In this document: piece after piece, positions 1 to 8,876 of the stretch | Layout: each line of letters begins with the position of its first letter | Position numbering within the stretch: the first letter of the stretch is position 1 | Assembly (NCBI GenBank): GCA_963839685.1 | Contig: CAWIVS010000003.1 | Location: forward strand, 21,380 to 85,379 | Reading direction: 5' to 3' | Source of the DNA: CADEED01 sp963839685 | Lineage (GTDB): Bacteria; Pseudomonadota; Gammaproteobacteria; Steroidobacterales; Steroidobacteraceae | DNA: 64,000 bases | The notes under the pieces: model-generated | What the model saw: only the letters and a program-made list of their open reading frames with translations | Told to the model about the DNA's origin: nothing | Databases searched by the model: none | Made by a program: the position numbers and the translations under genes

Positions 1-1
1 C

Positions 2-529
2 GTGTTCGCGGCGACCACCCTGGTGGTCGCCGCCTGCGGCGGCGGTGGTGAGCGGCGACCAGCCTGACTACCCGCCATGTCCAACAATGCGCCGACGATC
101 TCGGCCATCACCGACAAGAGCGCCGACCAGGACAACATGGTCACGGTCGAATTCACGGTCGCAGACCAGGAATCGGCGGCGGATAGTTTGACCGTGGAAG
201 CCGTTGCCGATGGCACGGGACTGTTCCCGGCCGACGGCATGGTACTCAGCGGCAGCGGCGCGACGCGCACGCTGACGCTGACTCCGTTCGAGGCGACCAC
301 CGGCACCGCGCGCATCGAGGTTCGTGTCACGGATCCGCAGGGATCCGCCACGGCGGGCAACTTCCAGGTGACCGTCAACGCCCGGAACGTCTCCCTGAAG
401 AGCATGGCGCTGGAAACCTTCGCGAAATCGGAGTCCGACACGCCCACCACGATCAACGGGTGGACGATCGAGCAGGACGCCGAAGACCCGGCAGTGTTCG
501 CGGCGTTGATTCCGGCGGGAGATGAGTGA
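2..529 (+). CDS. Ig/cadherin-like lipoprotein, 5' end outside window, frame interrupted
   Basis: Continuous frame from ATG 77 gives 150 residues with a cadherin/Ig-like beta-sandwich composition (NAPTISAITDKS start, DPQGSATAGNFQVTV strand). The same frame upstream (2-64) encodes the end of a lipoprotein signal, TLVVAAC followed by four glycines, but is cut by TGA at 65-67. The neighbouring frame reads SGDQPDYPP across 51-77, a plausible linker, so the gene most likely runs from the lipobox into the Ig domain with a frame break near 50-76. Real start lies left of base 1. The TGA (527-529) shares one base with the ATG of the TPR gene, indicating translational coupling. Function unknown; likely outer-membrane anchored and exposed to the periplasm or surface. 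Confidence 0.6.
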
Positions 530-1716
530 TGAAGCGCTCGGCAGGGATGCTGTTTGTATTGTTCCTGTCGGCGATTGCCGCCGCGGCGCAGGCCGCGGCG
601 GCCGATCGTTTCGTGCCCACCGATCCGAAGTTCGTGGTCGCGAATGTCAAGGCGGCGCTGCCGGATCCGCAGCTGCGCGAGCTGATCGCGCGCTGGCGGC
701 ACAACACTTCCGACGATGCGGCCGGCGTGGCGCTGGCCGACGCGTTTCTCGATCGAGCGCATCGCCTGCGCGAGCCCATGTATGTCGGTCGGGCGGAGGC
801 GGTACTCGCGCAGGCGGCGCGACGACCCGGGGCAACGAGCACCGCGCAGCGCCTGTACGCGCAGACGCTGCAATACCGTCACGATTTTTCGACCGCCGAG
901 GGCGTGCTCGGCAGCGCATTGCGTGCCGCGCCCTACGATGCGGCTGCCCGCGCACAGCGGGCTTCGCTGCGGCTGGTGCGTGGCGATTTCGCCGGAGCGC
1001 GTGTCGACTGCACGCGGCTGCTGAGCGGCGGCGGCGCCAGCCAGGCTGGAGCTGCCAGCCAGGCAATCGCGTTGGCGTGCCTCGCCCAGGTCCAGGCCAG
1101 TTCCGACCGGCTCGAACAGGCGCAATCATTGCTGGCGACCTATCCCGCGCCGCCGACGCACGACGGCGCTATTCGCGCCTACTGGCTCACGGTGCGCGGG
1201 GAGCTCCACGAGCGCGCCAACCAACTGGATCGCGCCATCGCCGACTACGGCGCGGCGCTCACGCTCGCGCCGGAAAACGATGCGATTCGCGCCACGCTCG
1301 CCGACGCGCTGGTCGCGCGCGGTGAGCGGCACGAGGCGCGTGAATTGCTGGCTGTCGAGCGTCCGGGCCTGGCATTGCTGGTGCGGCGTGCTGCCTGTGC
1401 ACAAGGTGCCGAGCGCGCCACGTTGCGCGCGCAGGCCGCGGCGTGGCTCGAACTGGAAGCCGCGCGCGGCGATTCGATCCACCAGCGTGAGGCGGCATTG
1501 CTGGCACTCGATGGCGGTGATGCAGCGCAGGCGCTGCTGGCGGCGCGCGCGAATTTTCAGCAGCAGAAGGAACTCGCCGACGTGCGGCTGCTGGCGCGCG
1601 CCGCGGTGGCGGCGGGCGACGCGGATGCCCGCCGGCAACTCGGTGACTGGCTGCGCAGCACCGGATATCGCGATGCCGTCACCGAAGAGATTCTCGCCGG
1701 CGCGGGTCGCGGTTAG
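529..1716 (+). CDS. Periplasmic TPR-repeat protein
   Basis: About 395 residues beginning with a signal peptide (MKRSAGMLFVLFLSAIAAAA, cleavage near AQA-AAA). Helical TPR-like repeats are visible around residues 100-160 (ALRAAPYDAAARAQRASLRL) and 215-275 (ELHERANQLDRAIADYGAAL, then ALTLAPENDAIRATLADALV). The rest is alanine/arginine-rich helix without a catalytic motif. ATG 529 overlaps the upstream stop; a GTG at 526 is a weaker alternative. The next gene, a HupE-type membrane protein, begins 9 bases after the stop, so lipoprotein, TPR protein and HupE probably form one unit. Such trios often handle exported metal or peptide cargo, but no substrate can be read from the sequence. Confidence 0.75.
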   Translation: MKRSAGMLFVLFLSAIAAAAQAAAADRFVPTDPKFVVANVKAALPDPQLRELIARWRHNTSDDAAGVALADAFLDRAHRLREPMYVGRAEAVLAQAARRPGATSTAQRLYAQTLQYRHDFSTAEGVLGSALRAAPYDAAARAQRASLRLVRGDFAGARVDCTRLLSGGGASQAGAASQAIALACLAQVQASSDRLEQAQSLLATYPAPPTHDGAIRAYWLTVRGELHERANQLDRAIADYGAALTLAPENDAIRATLADALVARGERHEARELLAVERPGLALLVRRAACAQGAERATLRAQAAAWLELEAARGDSIHQREAALLALDGGDAAQALLAARANFQQQKELADVRLLARAAVAAGDADARRQLGDWLRSTGYRDAVTEEILAGAGRG

Positions 1717-1725
1717 AGTGGCTTC

Positions 1726-2842
1726 GTGAGACGCCTGCTTACATGCCTCTTCTTCGGGCTTCGTCGCGCTCGGCGCAGCGCAGCCCGCATTCGCGCATTC
1801 CACCAGTACCAGCTACCTGCTGATCGATGCGCCGCGTGCCGACGGTCCCGTGGAAGTCCGCTGGGACCTCGCCATCCACGACATCGTCTGGAACGTGCTC
1901 ATCGACCAGGACTACGACGGTGTCGTGACCTGGCAGGAAATCCGCGATTCGCGCGCGCGTTACATCGAGCCTGCCGTTCTCGGCCAGCTGTCACTGCAGC
2001 GCGGTGGAGCCGCCTGCAAGCTGCGCGTGACGGACATCGCGCTGGCCGAGCGCGCCGGGTTGAATCACCTGTCGGTGGTTTTCGGGGCCAGTTGCGCGAA
2101 GGCGGGTCTGCTGGTGGTGGGCGGGCCGTTGTTCCTGAGCGGCGATGCTTCGCAACGCGTGCTCGTCAGTCTCACTCGCGGCAAGAGCCAGCTTGCCGGG
2201 GTCATCGGCGCCGAAACTCCGTCATGGGCGGAGCCTGAACGGCCATCGGCCTGGGCCAGTTTCGCGCGTTTCGTCGGCGAAGGCGTGTGGCACGTGCTGA
2301 TCGGCTACGACCACATCGCCTTCGTGTTGTTGCTGCTGCTGCCGTCGGTATTGCGCTCGGTCGATGGACGTTGGCAGGGCGCGACGCGCCTGTCGCAGGT
2401 GACGCGTGACATCGTCACCATCGTCACGGCCTTCACCGTCGCGCATTCGACCACGCTCGCGCTGGCGGTCACGGGAACCGTGCACTTGCCCACCCAGCCG
2501 ATCGAAGTGGCCATCGCGGCGTCCATCGCCTTCGCCGCCGGCATCAACCTGCTGCCGCGCCTGTCGCGGTTGCGACTGCCGCTGGCGTTCGGTTTTGGCT
2601 TCGTACACGGTTTCGGGTTTGCCAACGCCCTCGGCGAAATCGATGCCGGAGGGACCACGCTGTTGCCGCTGCTCGCGGGGTTCAACATCGGCGTGGAGAT
2701 CGCCCAGCTCGCCATCGTGGCGCTGGTGCTGCCGCTCATCTATCTCGCGCGCGGAACCCGCTGGTACGCCACGGGCGTGATGCCGCTGGGATCGTGCGCG
2801 CTGGGGGCGGCCGGAGTAGTTTGGCTGCTGCAGCGAATCTGA
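1726..2842 (+). CDS. HupE/UreJ-family membrane protein with EF-hand loop (frameshifted in signal peptide)
   Basis: The main open frame (1850-2842, 330 residues) has an N-terminal extracytoplasmic domain and then about six membrane segments of the HupE/UreJ_2 type (HVLIGYDHIAFVLLLLLPSV, GFVHGFGFANALGEIDAGGT), with conserved membrane His/Asp residues thought to bind metal. Residues coded at 1904-1939 form a textbook EF-hand loop, DQDYDGVVTWQE. The true start is GTG 1726: frame 1 gives MRRLLTCLFF and, after a one-base shift at the GGG near 1756-1758, frame 2 continues GFVALGAAQPAFAHSTSTSY, a complete signal peptide with AFA cleavage site. One surplus G there explains the break. Likely inner membrane with a periplasmic Ca-binding N-domain. 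The TGA stop shares its last base with a long palindrome. Confidence 0.75.
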
Positions 2843-2889
2843 AATGGGGACACTCCCCTTTTCCTAGCAAAAGGGGAGTGTCCCCATTT
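2842..2889. repeat. Stop-codon palindrome A (21-bp perfect arms)
   Basis: Perfect 21-base inverted repeat: arms 2842-2862 and 2869-2889 around a 6-base loop (cctagc). Outer ends read AAATGGGGACA and TGTCCCCATTT. It lies between two convergent genes: its first base is the last base of the HupE TGA, and its right end supplies the first two bases of the TAA (2888-2890, minus strand) of the methyltransferase. Arms end inward in TTTT/AAAA, so the transcript would form a very stable hairpin in both directions. It shares its frame with palindromes at 37531, 61914 and, diverged, 8098. Likely a bidirectional terminator and/or a mobile REP/MITE-like unit. Confidence 0.9.
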
Positions 2890-3700
2890 ATTTGCGGGGG
2901 CGGGGCGGCGCGGCCTTGCGCGCCGAGGCGGTGAGGATGCCGGCGTAACCGTAGACCGCATTGTCGCGGCACGGAATCACCTGCACGTCGATGCTGGCCG
3001 GCGAGAATCCGTTCTCCAGCATGGCATCGCGCATGGCGTCGATGGACAGGTTGGAGCCGGGGAACATGCGGTCGCCGCACTTGTACGCCTGGCACTGATG
3101 CAAGGCGTGAATGATGAAAGTGCCGCCGGGTTGCAGCATCGAGGTGACGTTGCGCAGGCAGCGACGGAACACGCGAGGATCGCTCGAGATCGCGTCGATG
3201 CAGAAACCCGTGACCACGAGATCGTAAAATCCCTCGCGCGTCGGCCCGAGCGGCTGGCGCAGGCGCGCGTCGCTGACATACAGGCCGCGCACCACCTTGC
3301 GGGTCAGCGCTTCACGCTGGATCACGCGCGAGTTGCTAGGCTGGGTGTGACCTTCGCAGGCCAGCACGTAGCGCGTGAAGCGCTTCCAGTCTTCCGCGCT
3401 CTCATCCGCGCACAGCCATTCACGCGCCTCGGTGAGGTTGTCGGCGAGCCAGTCGGCCATGTCCATGCGGAACACGTATTTCGCCGCGGCGATCGCGCGG
3501 TGCAGAGTGGGGCCGCAGCCGTATTCGAGTCCGCGCCCGAAGCGGGTATGTGCGGCGCGCAGCACATCGAGCTGGTATGCGAGTACCGCCTGCTCGTCGG
3601 GCAGCACCACTTCGCTGTAGTAGGTCTGGAAGTAGTCGCGGGCTCTCCATTCCGAGTAGTCCGCCACCAACCGGTTCCGAGTCGCGCTTCCGTCCACCAC
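2888..3700 (-). CDS. NNMT/PNMT/TEMT-like SAM-dependent methyltransferase
   Basis: 270 residues. Motif I, GLEYGCGPTLH (about residues 57-67), followed by the acidic DMADWLADN region, and a late YDLVVTGFCIDAI plus LQPGGTFIIHAL pattern, matches the small-molecule N-methyltransferase family that includes nicotinamide, phenylethanolamine and thioether methyltransferases. YSEWRARDYFQTYYSEV near the N-terminus is the usual substrate-side helix. No signal peptide, so cytoplasmic. ATG is at 3698-3700; about 200 bases separate it from the divergent sensor kinase. The C-terminus is lysine/arginine/proline-rich (APPRPRK) and the stop codon is provided by palindrome A. Methyl acceptor cannot be told from the sequence. 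Confidence 0.8.
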   Translation of the reverse strand: MVDGSATRNRLVADYSEWRARDYFQTYYSEVVLPDEQAVLAYQLDVLRAAHTRFGRGLEYGCGPTLHRAIAAAKYVFRMDMADWLADNLTEAREWLCADESAEDWKRFTRYVLACEGHTQPSNSRVIQREALTRKVVRGLYVSDARLRQPLGPTREGFYDLVVTGFCIDAISSDPRVFRRCLRNVTSMLQPGGTFIIHALHQCQAYKCGDRMFPGSNLSIDAMRDAMLENGFSPASIDVQVIPCRDNAVYGYAGILTASARKAAPPRPRK

Positions 3701-3901
3701 GTTGCCTCCCCGCTAATCCGTTAGTAATCGGAGGGTTCTTATCTGCCCCGTATGTCGGAGAATACCGACACGGTACGGTGTCCAGTACCCGCAGCTCCCT
3801 TACAGGAATGCCTTATTCAATGCACCGATAGCACTGGTTCGGACAAAAACCGGAGATACATCAAGGTGGCTCGAATGCGCGACAAGTAACAATAATCGGT
3901 C

Positions 3902-6900
3902 ATGAACGCCCGTCCCGAATCCGCCGAAGCCGCCGCCGATGCGCAGCTGCCGGCTGAATTTCGCACCGCACTGCAGCTGGCGCAGGCGGCTGTCTGGGAT
4001 TGGCGCTTGCCCGTGGATCGCTTCCAGGTCGACGAGGCGTGGTTGCGTGCCTTCGGAATCGATGTCGCCGTCGATGCAATGGCGATCCGCGACTGGCAAC
4101 GGCGCATTCATCCGGATGACGTGGGGGCATTCAACGCCGCGGCAGACTCCTGCCAGCACGGCAGCGACCGCTTCGAATGCGAATACCGCCTGCTGGCAGC
4201 CGGACACCGCTGGCTCTGGGTGTTGCACCGGGGACGGGTCGTGCAGCGCGAGCGCGATGGCGCACCCTCCCGCATCACCGGCCTGTTGCTCGATATCGAC
4301 CGGCGCAAGAGCGAGGAAGTCGCGCGCAGCGACAGCGAGTCGCGGCTCGCCACGGCGTTGTGGGGCGCGCGCGCCGCGTTCTGGCAATGGCACGTGCCGA
4401 GTAACGCGCGCACCGCGAGTCCCTTGTGGCTGGCGATGACCGGCTACTCGCGCGCGCAGTGGGACTCGGCGCCCAATCCCTGGTTCGCCAACCTGCATCC
4501 AGACGACCGCGAGCTCGTCGACCGCCAACTGCGCGAACACGCGCAGGGCATACGCGACTCGGTGGAATTCGAATACCGCTTCCAGACCGCATCCGGGGAA
4601 TACCGCTGGATGCAGGATCGCGGCCGCGCCGTCGAATGGGACCTGTCGGGCCGGCCCGTGCTGGTCATCGGCGTCACCCTCGACATCGACGCTGCGAAGC
4701 GCGCCGAAGCTCACCTGGCCTCGAGCGAACACATGCTCGAAACGGCGGCGTGGGGCGCCGGCATCGGGCTGTGGGAAACCAACTTCACCACCGACACCAC
4801 GCGCTGGTTCAACGACTGGTGCGACCGACATGACATCGATCCGTGTGATGGCGGAGGGCACGTGTCGCGCTGGGACGAGAACCTGCATCCCGCCGAAGGT
4901 CCGGAAGCCACGCGCCGTTTCTACGAACATGTCAACGGCAAGGCCGAGTACTACGACGCCGAATACCGCATCAAGACGCGCTCGGGCACCTGGCGCTGGG
5001 TCTTCGAACGCGGCCGCGTGGTCGAGCGCGATGCCAATGGCAAGGCCGTGCGCATGCTCGGCGTGTGCATGGATCTCGACGAGACCAAGATCGCCGAGCG
5101 TGAGGCCAACGCGCGCAACGAGCGCGTCGAGGCGGCACTGCAGCTGACGACCGCTGGTGTCTGGGACTGGGACGTCGAGAACGGCATCACCCACAACACC
5201 GACGGCTACTACCGCGCGTTCGGTGTCGACCCGGCCTTCGGCCGCGCCAATCACATGAACTGGCGGACGCTGCTCGGCACCGATCCCGATCACGCCATCG
5301 ACGATTTCCGCCGCCGCCTGCAGCGCGTCGATGCGGGTGTGCACGTGCTGGAGACCGAATACCGCTTCCGCCATACGGATGGCAGCTGGCACTGGGCGCT
5401 CGACCGCGCCTACGTGGTCGAGCGCGCTGCGGATGGCGCCACGCGCCGTGTGCTCGGCCTGGTGGTCGACATCACGGATCGCAAGATCCGCGAGACCGCA
5501 TTGTCGGCGTCCGACCAGCGCTTTCGCGCCGTGGCGCGCGAATTGCGCTGCGTGATCTACGACATCGACGCGGAAAGCGGGTGTTCGAAGGACGACGGCG
5601 TCGAACGCGTGCTCGGTTACACCTCAGAACAGCTTCCGAAGGCGGCGGATTGGGCCGCGCTCGTGCACCCGGACGACCAGCCGCTGCTCAAGCAATGGTT
5701 CGAACACGGCGCGCAGTCGATGGTCGCGCTCCAGTACCGCATCCGCCACCGCGACGGGCACTACATCACGTTGCTCGATTCACCCTGCATGGTGCGCGAT
5801 GCCGCCGGCAAGGTGGTGCGCATCGTGGGTGTGGCGATCGACATCAGCGAGCAGGCGCGCGCCCAGGAGGCGCTGCGCTCCTCGCAGGAACTGCTGCAGA
5901 TGGTCGCCGTGGGCACCAGCGACTGGCTCATCCTGGTGGATACCGAGCGGCGCGTGCAATTCATCAACCGCGACATTCGGGCGCAATCGCGCGAGAGCAT
6001 CGTCGGGCGGCCGCTGGAGGAAATCGCCGAGCCGGAACATCGCGAGGCTTTTCTGGCCGCACTCATGCGCGTGCTCGCAACCGGCGAGTCGGCCGACCTC
6101 CAGCTTACGGCCTCGGGCAGCGAATACGGCGGCCGCAGTTTCGATTCGCGTATCCGCGCCGTGCGGTCCCCGGGCGGCATCACCGGCGCGGTGGTCAACA
6201 TCACCGAGATCACCGATCGCCAGGCGGCGCAACACCTGCGCGAGACGCAGGCGCGCATGTTCGAGCTGTTGCACGAAGGTGTCGTGGTCATCGACGCGAA
6301 CAACGTGATCCGCATGGCGAACCCTGCCTTTGAGCGCATGTTCGGATTCACGCCCGGCACCGCGGTCGACACCTCGATCGAAGATCTCATTGCGCAGCCA
6401 CCCGGTGTGCGCCGCGAGCGCCTCGAACAGCAACTGCTGGGACCGATCAGCACACCGCCGGGCAGTGCACCGGTGGAATTCAAATGCCGGCGGCGCGACG
6501 GCTCGACCTTCGAGGCGGCCTGCGTCGCAACTCTCACGCACCTCGACGGCGCGACTCACCGGCTCGCGGTGGTCACCGACGTGACCGAACGGCGCGGGCT
6601 GGAGCGCGAGATCCTGGAAATCGCCGGCCGCGAGCAGCTGCGTATCGGCTCGGATCTGCATGACGGCCTGGGGCAGGACCTGACCGGCGTGGCTCTCATG
6701 CTGCGCAGCGTGGTGGCACAGCTGCGCAAGGAGGGCTCCGCGGCGCGCAGCGACCTGGAAGACATCATCGGCCTGGTGAATGGCGCCATCGAAAGCACGC
6801 GCGCGATGGCACGCGGTCTCGCGCCCGTGGGCGCGGACCGGGGTGGCCTGATCGCCGGACTGCAGTCGATGGCGGTGCGCGGCATGGAGCGCTACGGAGT

Positions 6901-7279
6901 CCGCGCGCATTTCAGTACCTCGCTCAAGGAAGCGCTCACCCTCGAGGATGGTGCTGCGACGCACCTTTACCGCATCGCGCAGGAAGCATTCACCAATGCC
7001 GTCCGCCACGGGCGGGTCACCCAGGTATCGATCGACCTGGCGACCGCCGAAGGGACGCTGACCTTGAGCGTCCAGGACAATGGTCGTGGGTTCGACGAGC
7101 GAAGCTCCGGCAATGGCATGGGAATGAAGCTGATGCGCTACCGGGCGCAGATGCTGGGCGGGGACGTCACCATCGAAAACAACCCCGACGGCGGGGTGAT
7201 CGTCCGCTGCGCCTGCCCGCACCGCGCGCCGCTTGGCAACGATGCAACGCCTCGCGGTGGGTTCCCTCTGCAGGACTGA
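3902..7279 (+). CDS. Cytoplasmic sensor histidine kinase with seven PAS domains (HisKA_3 type)
   Basis: 1125 residues without membrane segments. Seven consecutive PAS/PAC units lie roughly at 20-135, 148-262, 272-395, 408-525, 540-655, 663-775 and 785-895; the first four are PAS_3-like with near-repeated closers (EYRFxxxxGxWRWxxxRGRVV). The kinase core follows: HisKA_3 dimerisation helix with the phospho-acceptor His920 (GSDLHDGLGQDL), then a NarL/DegS-type ATPase with N-box EAFTNAVRHG near 1028 and G-box DNGRGFDE near 1058. With 146 bases to the LuxR-type regulator it forms a two-component pair. All signals must be sensed in the cytoplasm; no haem- or FMN-specific residues were identified with certainty. 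Start ATG 3902 has no strong ribosome site. Confidence 0.93.
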   Translation: MNARPESAEAAADAQLPAEFRTALQLAQAAVWDWRLPVDRFQVDEAWLRAFGIDVAVDAMAIRDWQRRIHPDDVGAFNAAADSCQHGSDRFECEYRLLAAGHRWLWVLHRGRVVQRERDGAPSRITGLLLDIDRRKSEEVARSDSESRLATALWGARAAFWQWHVPSNARTASPLWLAMTGYSRAQWDSAPNPWFANLHPDDRELVDRQLREHAQGIRDSVEFEYRFQTASGEYRWMQDRGRAVEWDLSGRPVLVIGVTLDIDAAKRAEAHLASSEHMLETAAWGAGIGLWETNFTTDTTRWFNDWCDRHDIDPCDGGGHVSRWDENLHPAEGPEATRRFYEHVNGKAEYYDAEYRIKTRSGTWRWVFERGRVVERDANGKAVRMLGVCMDLDETKIAEREANARNERVEAALQLTTAGVWDWDVENGITHNTDGYYRAFGVDPAFGRANHMNWRTLLGTDPDHAIDDFRRRLQRVDAGVHVLETEYRFRHTDGSWHWALDRAYVVERAADGATRRVLGLVVDITDRKIRETALSASDQRFRAVARELRCVIYDIDAESGCSKDDGVERVLGYTSEQLPKAADWAALVHPDDQPLLKQWFEHGAQSMVALQYRIRHRDGHYITLLDSPCMVRDAAGKVVRIVGVAIDISEQARAQEALRSSQELLQMVAVGTSDWLILVDTERRVQFINRDIRAQSRESIVGRPLEEIAEPEHREAFLAALMRVLATGESADLQLTASGSEYGGRSFDSRIRAVRSPGGITGAVVNITEITDRQAAQHLRETQARMFELLHEGVVVIDANNVIRMANPAFERMFGFTPGTAVDTSIEDLIAQPPGVRRERLEQQLLGPISTPPGSAPVEFKCRRRDGSTFEAACVATLTHLDGATHRLAVVTDVTERRGLEREILEIAGREQLRIGSDLHDGLGQDLTGVALMLRSVVAQLRKEGSAARSDLEDIIGLVNGAIESTRAMARGLAPVGADRGGLIAGLQSMAVRGMERYGVRAHFSTSLKEALTLEDGAATHLYRIAQEAFTNAVRHGRVTQVSIDLATAEGTLTLSVQDNGRGFDERSSGNGMGMKLMRYRAQMLGGDVTIENNPDGGVIVRCACPHRAPLGNDATPRGGFPLQD

Positions 7280-7353
7280 ATGTAGGACTGAAAGCAGGAC
7301 CAAAGTCGCATTGCTTTTCATCTAACTATAGGGAATCACTACGGAAACTAGGA

Positions 7354-7381
7354 TTGACGCTTCGCCACATCGCCGTATGAT
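7354..7381 (+). promoter_or_regulatory. Candidate sigma-70 promoter for the response regulator
   Basis: TTGACG (7354-7359), a 16-base spacer and TATGAT (7376-7381) lie 45 bases upstream of the regulator ATG, which has its own ribosome site (GGGGAGTGAGAG). This would let the regulator be transcribed separately from the long kinase message. Pattern match only. Confidence 0.45.
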
Positions 7382-7425
7382 TCAGTCCATACCTAATAAT
7401 ATCCGCGTAGGGGAGTGAGAGTGAC

Positions 7426-8097
7426 ATGACCGCAGCCATGGGCACCAAGCGCCAGATCCTCATCGTCGACGATCATCCCATCGTGCGGCAGGGACTGAGG
7501 CGCATGTTCGAGGCCGAACCGGATCTCGCGGTTTGCGGTGAGGCCGACAGCGAGCCGGTGGCGCGCGAGGCGATCCGCACCAAGAAACCGGACATCGTGG
7601 TGGTCGACCTGTCGCTCGAGCGCGGCGACGGCATCGAACTCGTCCGGCAGATGCACGCGGAGATGCCGGAGCTGCGCATGCTGGTGTTGTCGATGCACGA
7701 TGAGACGATCTACGCCGAACGTCTGCTCGCGGCCGGCGCCATGGGTTACATCATGAAGCAGGCGGCCTCCGACCAGCTGTTGATCGCAGTCCGCCGCGTG
7801 CTCGACGGCCGCACCTATGTCAGCGAGACGGTGCAGCGCTCACTCGACCAGCGCGCCGGCGAGAGCCGCTCCGAGACCAACGACCCGGTGGCGCGCCTCT
7901 CCAACCGCGAAGTGCAGATCCTCAACATGATCGGCCGCGGCATGAGCTCACGCGAGATCGCCCAGGAGTTCACGCTCTCGGTGAAGACCATCGAATCACA
8001 CCGCCAGACCATCAAACATAAACTCGGCCTGGCCACCAACAGCCAGCTGCTCCAGTACGCCATGAAGTGGTTCAGCGGCGGCACCCAGCGCAGCTAG
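7426..8097 (+). CDS. LuxR/NarL-family response regulator
   Basis: 223 residues. Receiver domain 1-125 with acidic pocket D15-D16 (IVDDHP), phospho-acceptor D61 (VVVDLSL), switch S89 and K111 (YIMKQA). C-terminal LuxR helix-turn-helix about 155-215 (LSNREVQILNMIGRGMSSRE, then LSVKTIESHRQTIKHKLGL). Standard length and architecture. Paired with the upstream HisKA_3 kinase, so it should accept phosphate from His920 and regulate transcription of unknown targets. ATG 7426 follows a good Shine-Dalgarno; ATG 7438 is an in-frame alternative. The TAG stop directly abuts palindrome B. Confidence 0.95.
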   Translation: MTAAMGTKRQILIVDDHPIVRQGLRRMFEAEPDLAVCGEADSEPVAREAIRTKKPDIVVVDLSLERGDGIELVRQMHAEMPELRMLVLSMHDETIYAERLLAAGAMGYIMKQAASDQLLIAVRRVLDGRTYVSETVQRSLDQRAGESRSETNDPVARLSNREVQILNMIGRGMSSREIAQEFTLSVKTIESHRQTIKHKLGLATNSQLLQYAMKWFSGGTQRS

Positions 8098-8203
8098 AAA
8101 TGGGGGCAGCCCCCATTTCCCGAGCAAAAGGGGTCAGCCCTCCGGCGTAGTTTCGGAATCGAGGACGTGACCCCTTTTGCTAGGAAACAGGGCTGCCCCC
8201 TTT
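8098..8203. repeat. Stop-codon palindrome B (composite, diverged)
   Basis: Nested inverted repeat starting at the base after the regulator TAG. Outer arms GGGGGCAGCCC (8102-8112) and GGGCTGCCCCC (8190-8200) are flanked by AAAT and TTT; inner arms AGCAAAAGGGGTCA (8123-8136) and TGACCCCTTTTGCT (8168-8181) enclose a 31-base loop. The outer frame resembles the AAATGGGGACA ends of the other three copies but carries GGGGGCAG. The inner arm shares AGCAAAAGGGG with palindrome A. Could form a long cruciform or terminate the two-component message. Confidence 0.75.
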
Positions 8204-8303
8204 CTACGTCTTCGTAAGTCCGCGGTATTTCGCGAGGAAAAATGCCGCGTTTCAAACCCATGACAGCGAATCTCCCTCTAATCTGCGTACGAGGGAGAGA
8301 CGT

Positions 8304-8876
8304 TTGGCCGATGGTGCGACAGCCCGGATCATGAAAACCGACACGGTCGTCGATTTCGACGTGGCACTCATCGAACGCGCACGCCGCGGCGATGCCAAGG
8401 CATTCGAACGTCTCTACCGCGACCACGTGGGACGGGTGCACGGGCTTTGCCTGCGCATGACGCGTAACCCGGATTTGGCCGCCGACTGTGTCCAGGACGC
8501 TTTCATCAAGGCCTGGAAGGCGCTGCCCAAGTTCGAGGCGCGCGCGAGCTTCTCCACCTGGTTGCATCGGATCGCCGTCAACACGGTGCTCGAGAGGCGC
8601 CGCGGATCGGCGAATGCCGAGATCGCGGTCGAGGATCCGTCGGCCCACGAAGAGCCGGTGTTGAGCTTCGATACGCCGGTGGAAGAGGAAGAGCTCGAGG
8701 CGGCGATCGAATCGCTGCCGCAGGGCGCACGCGACGCGCTGGTGTTGTGTGGCCTGTACGGGTACGAACATTCGGAGGCCGCGACGATGCTGGGGATCGC
8801 CGTCGGGACCTGCAAGGCGCAATTGCACCGTGCAAGAGGCCTGCTGAAAGACAGACTGGAACGAGGTGTGCGATGA
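8304..8876 (+). CDS. ECF-type RNA polymerase sigma factor
   Basis: About 190 residues with region 2 (AFERLYRDHVGRVHGLCLRM, DCVQDAFIKAWKALPKFEAR, SFSTWLHRIAVNTV) and region 4 (LPQGARDALVLCGLYGYEHS, MLGIAVGTCKAQLHRARGLL), the two domains of group 4 sigma-70. TTG 8304 sits 5-6 bases after a strong GAGGGAGA site; ATG 8331 gives a more ordinary N-terminus (MKTDTVVDFD) but has little ribosome site. Its last codons overlap the next gene as ATGA (8873-8876). The next gene is a one-membrane-segment protein, so this is the classic sigma/anti-sigma couple controlling an envelope regulon, probably including its own operon. Confidence 0.93.
   Translation: MADGATARIMKTDTVVDFDVALIERARRGDAKAFERLYRDHVGRVHGLCLRMTRNPDLAADCVQDAFIKAWKALPKFEARASFSTWLHRIAVNTVLERRRGSANAEIAVEDPSAHEEPVLSFDTPVEEEELEAAIESLPQGARDALVLCGLYGYEHSEAATMLGIAVGTCKAQLHRARGLLKDRLERGVR

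Noticed and set aside
3800..5392. 530-codon open frame antisense to the PAS kinase
   Set aside because: It is a by-product of GC-rich third positions in the kinase; the translation has no domain structure, while the plus frame shows clear PAS and kinase motifs.
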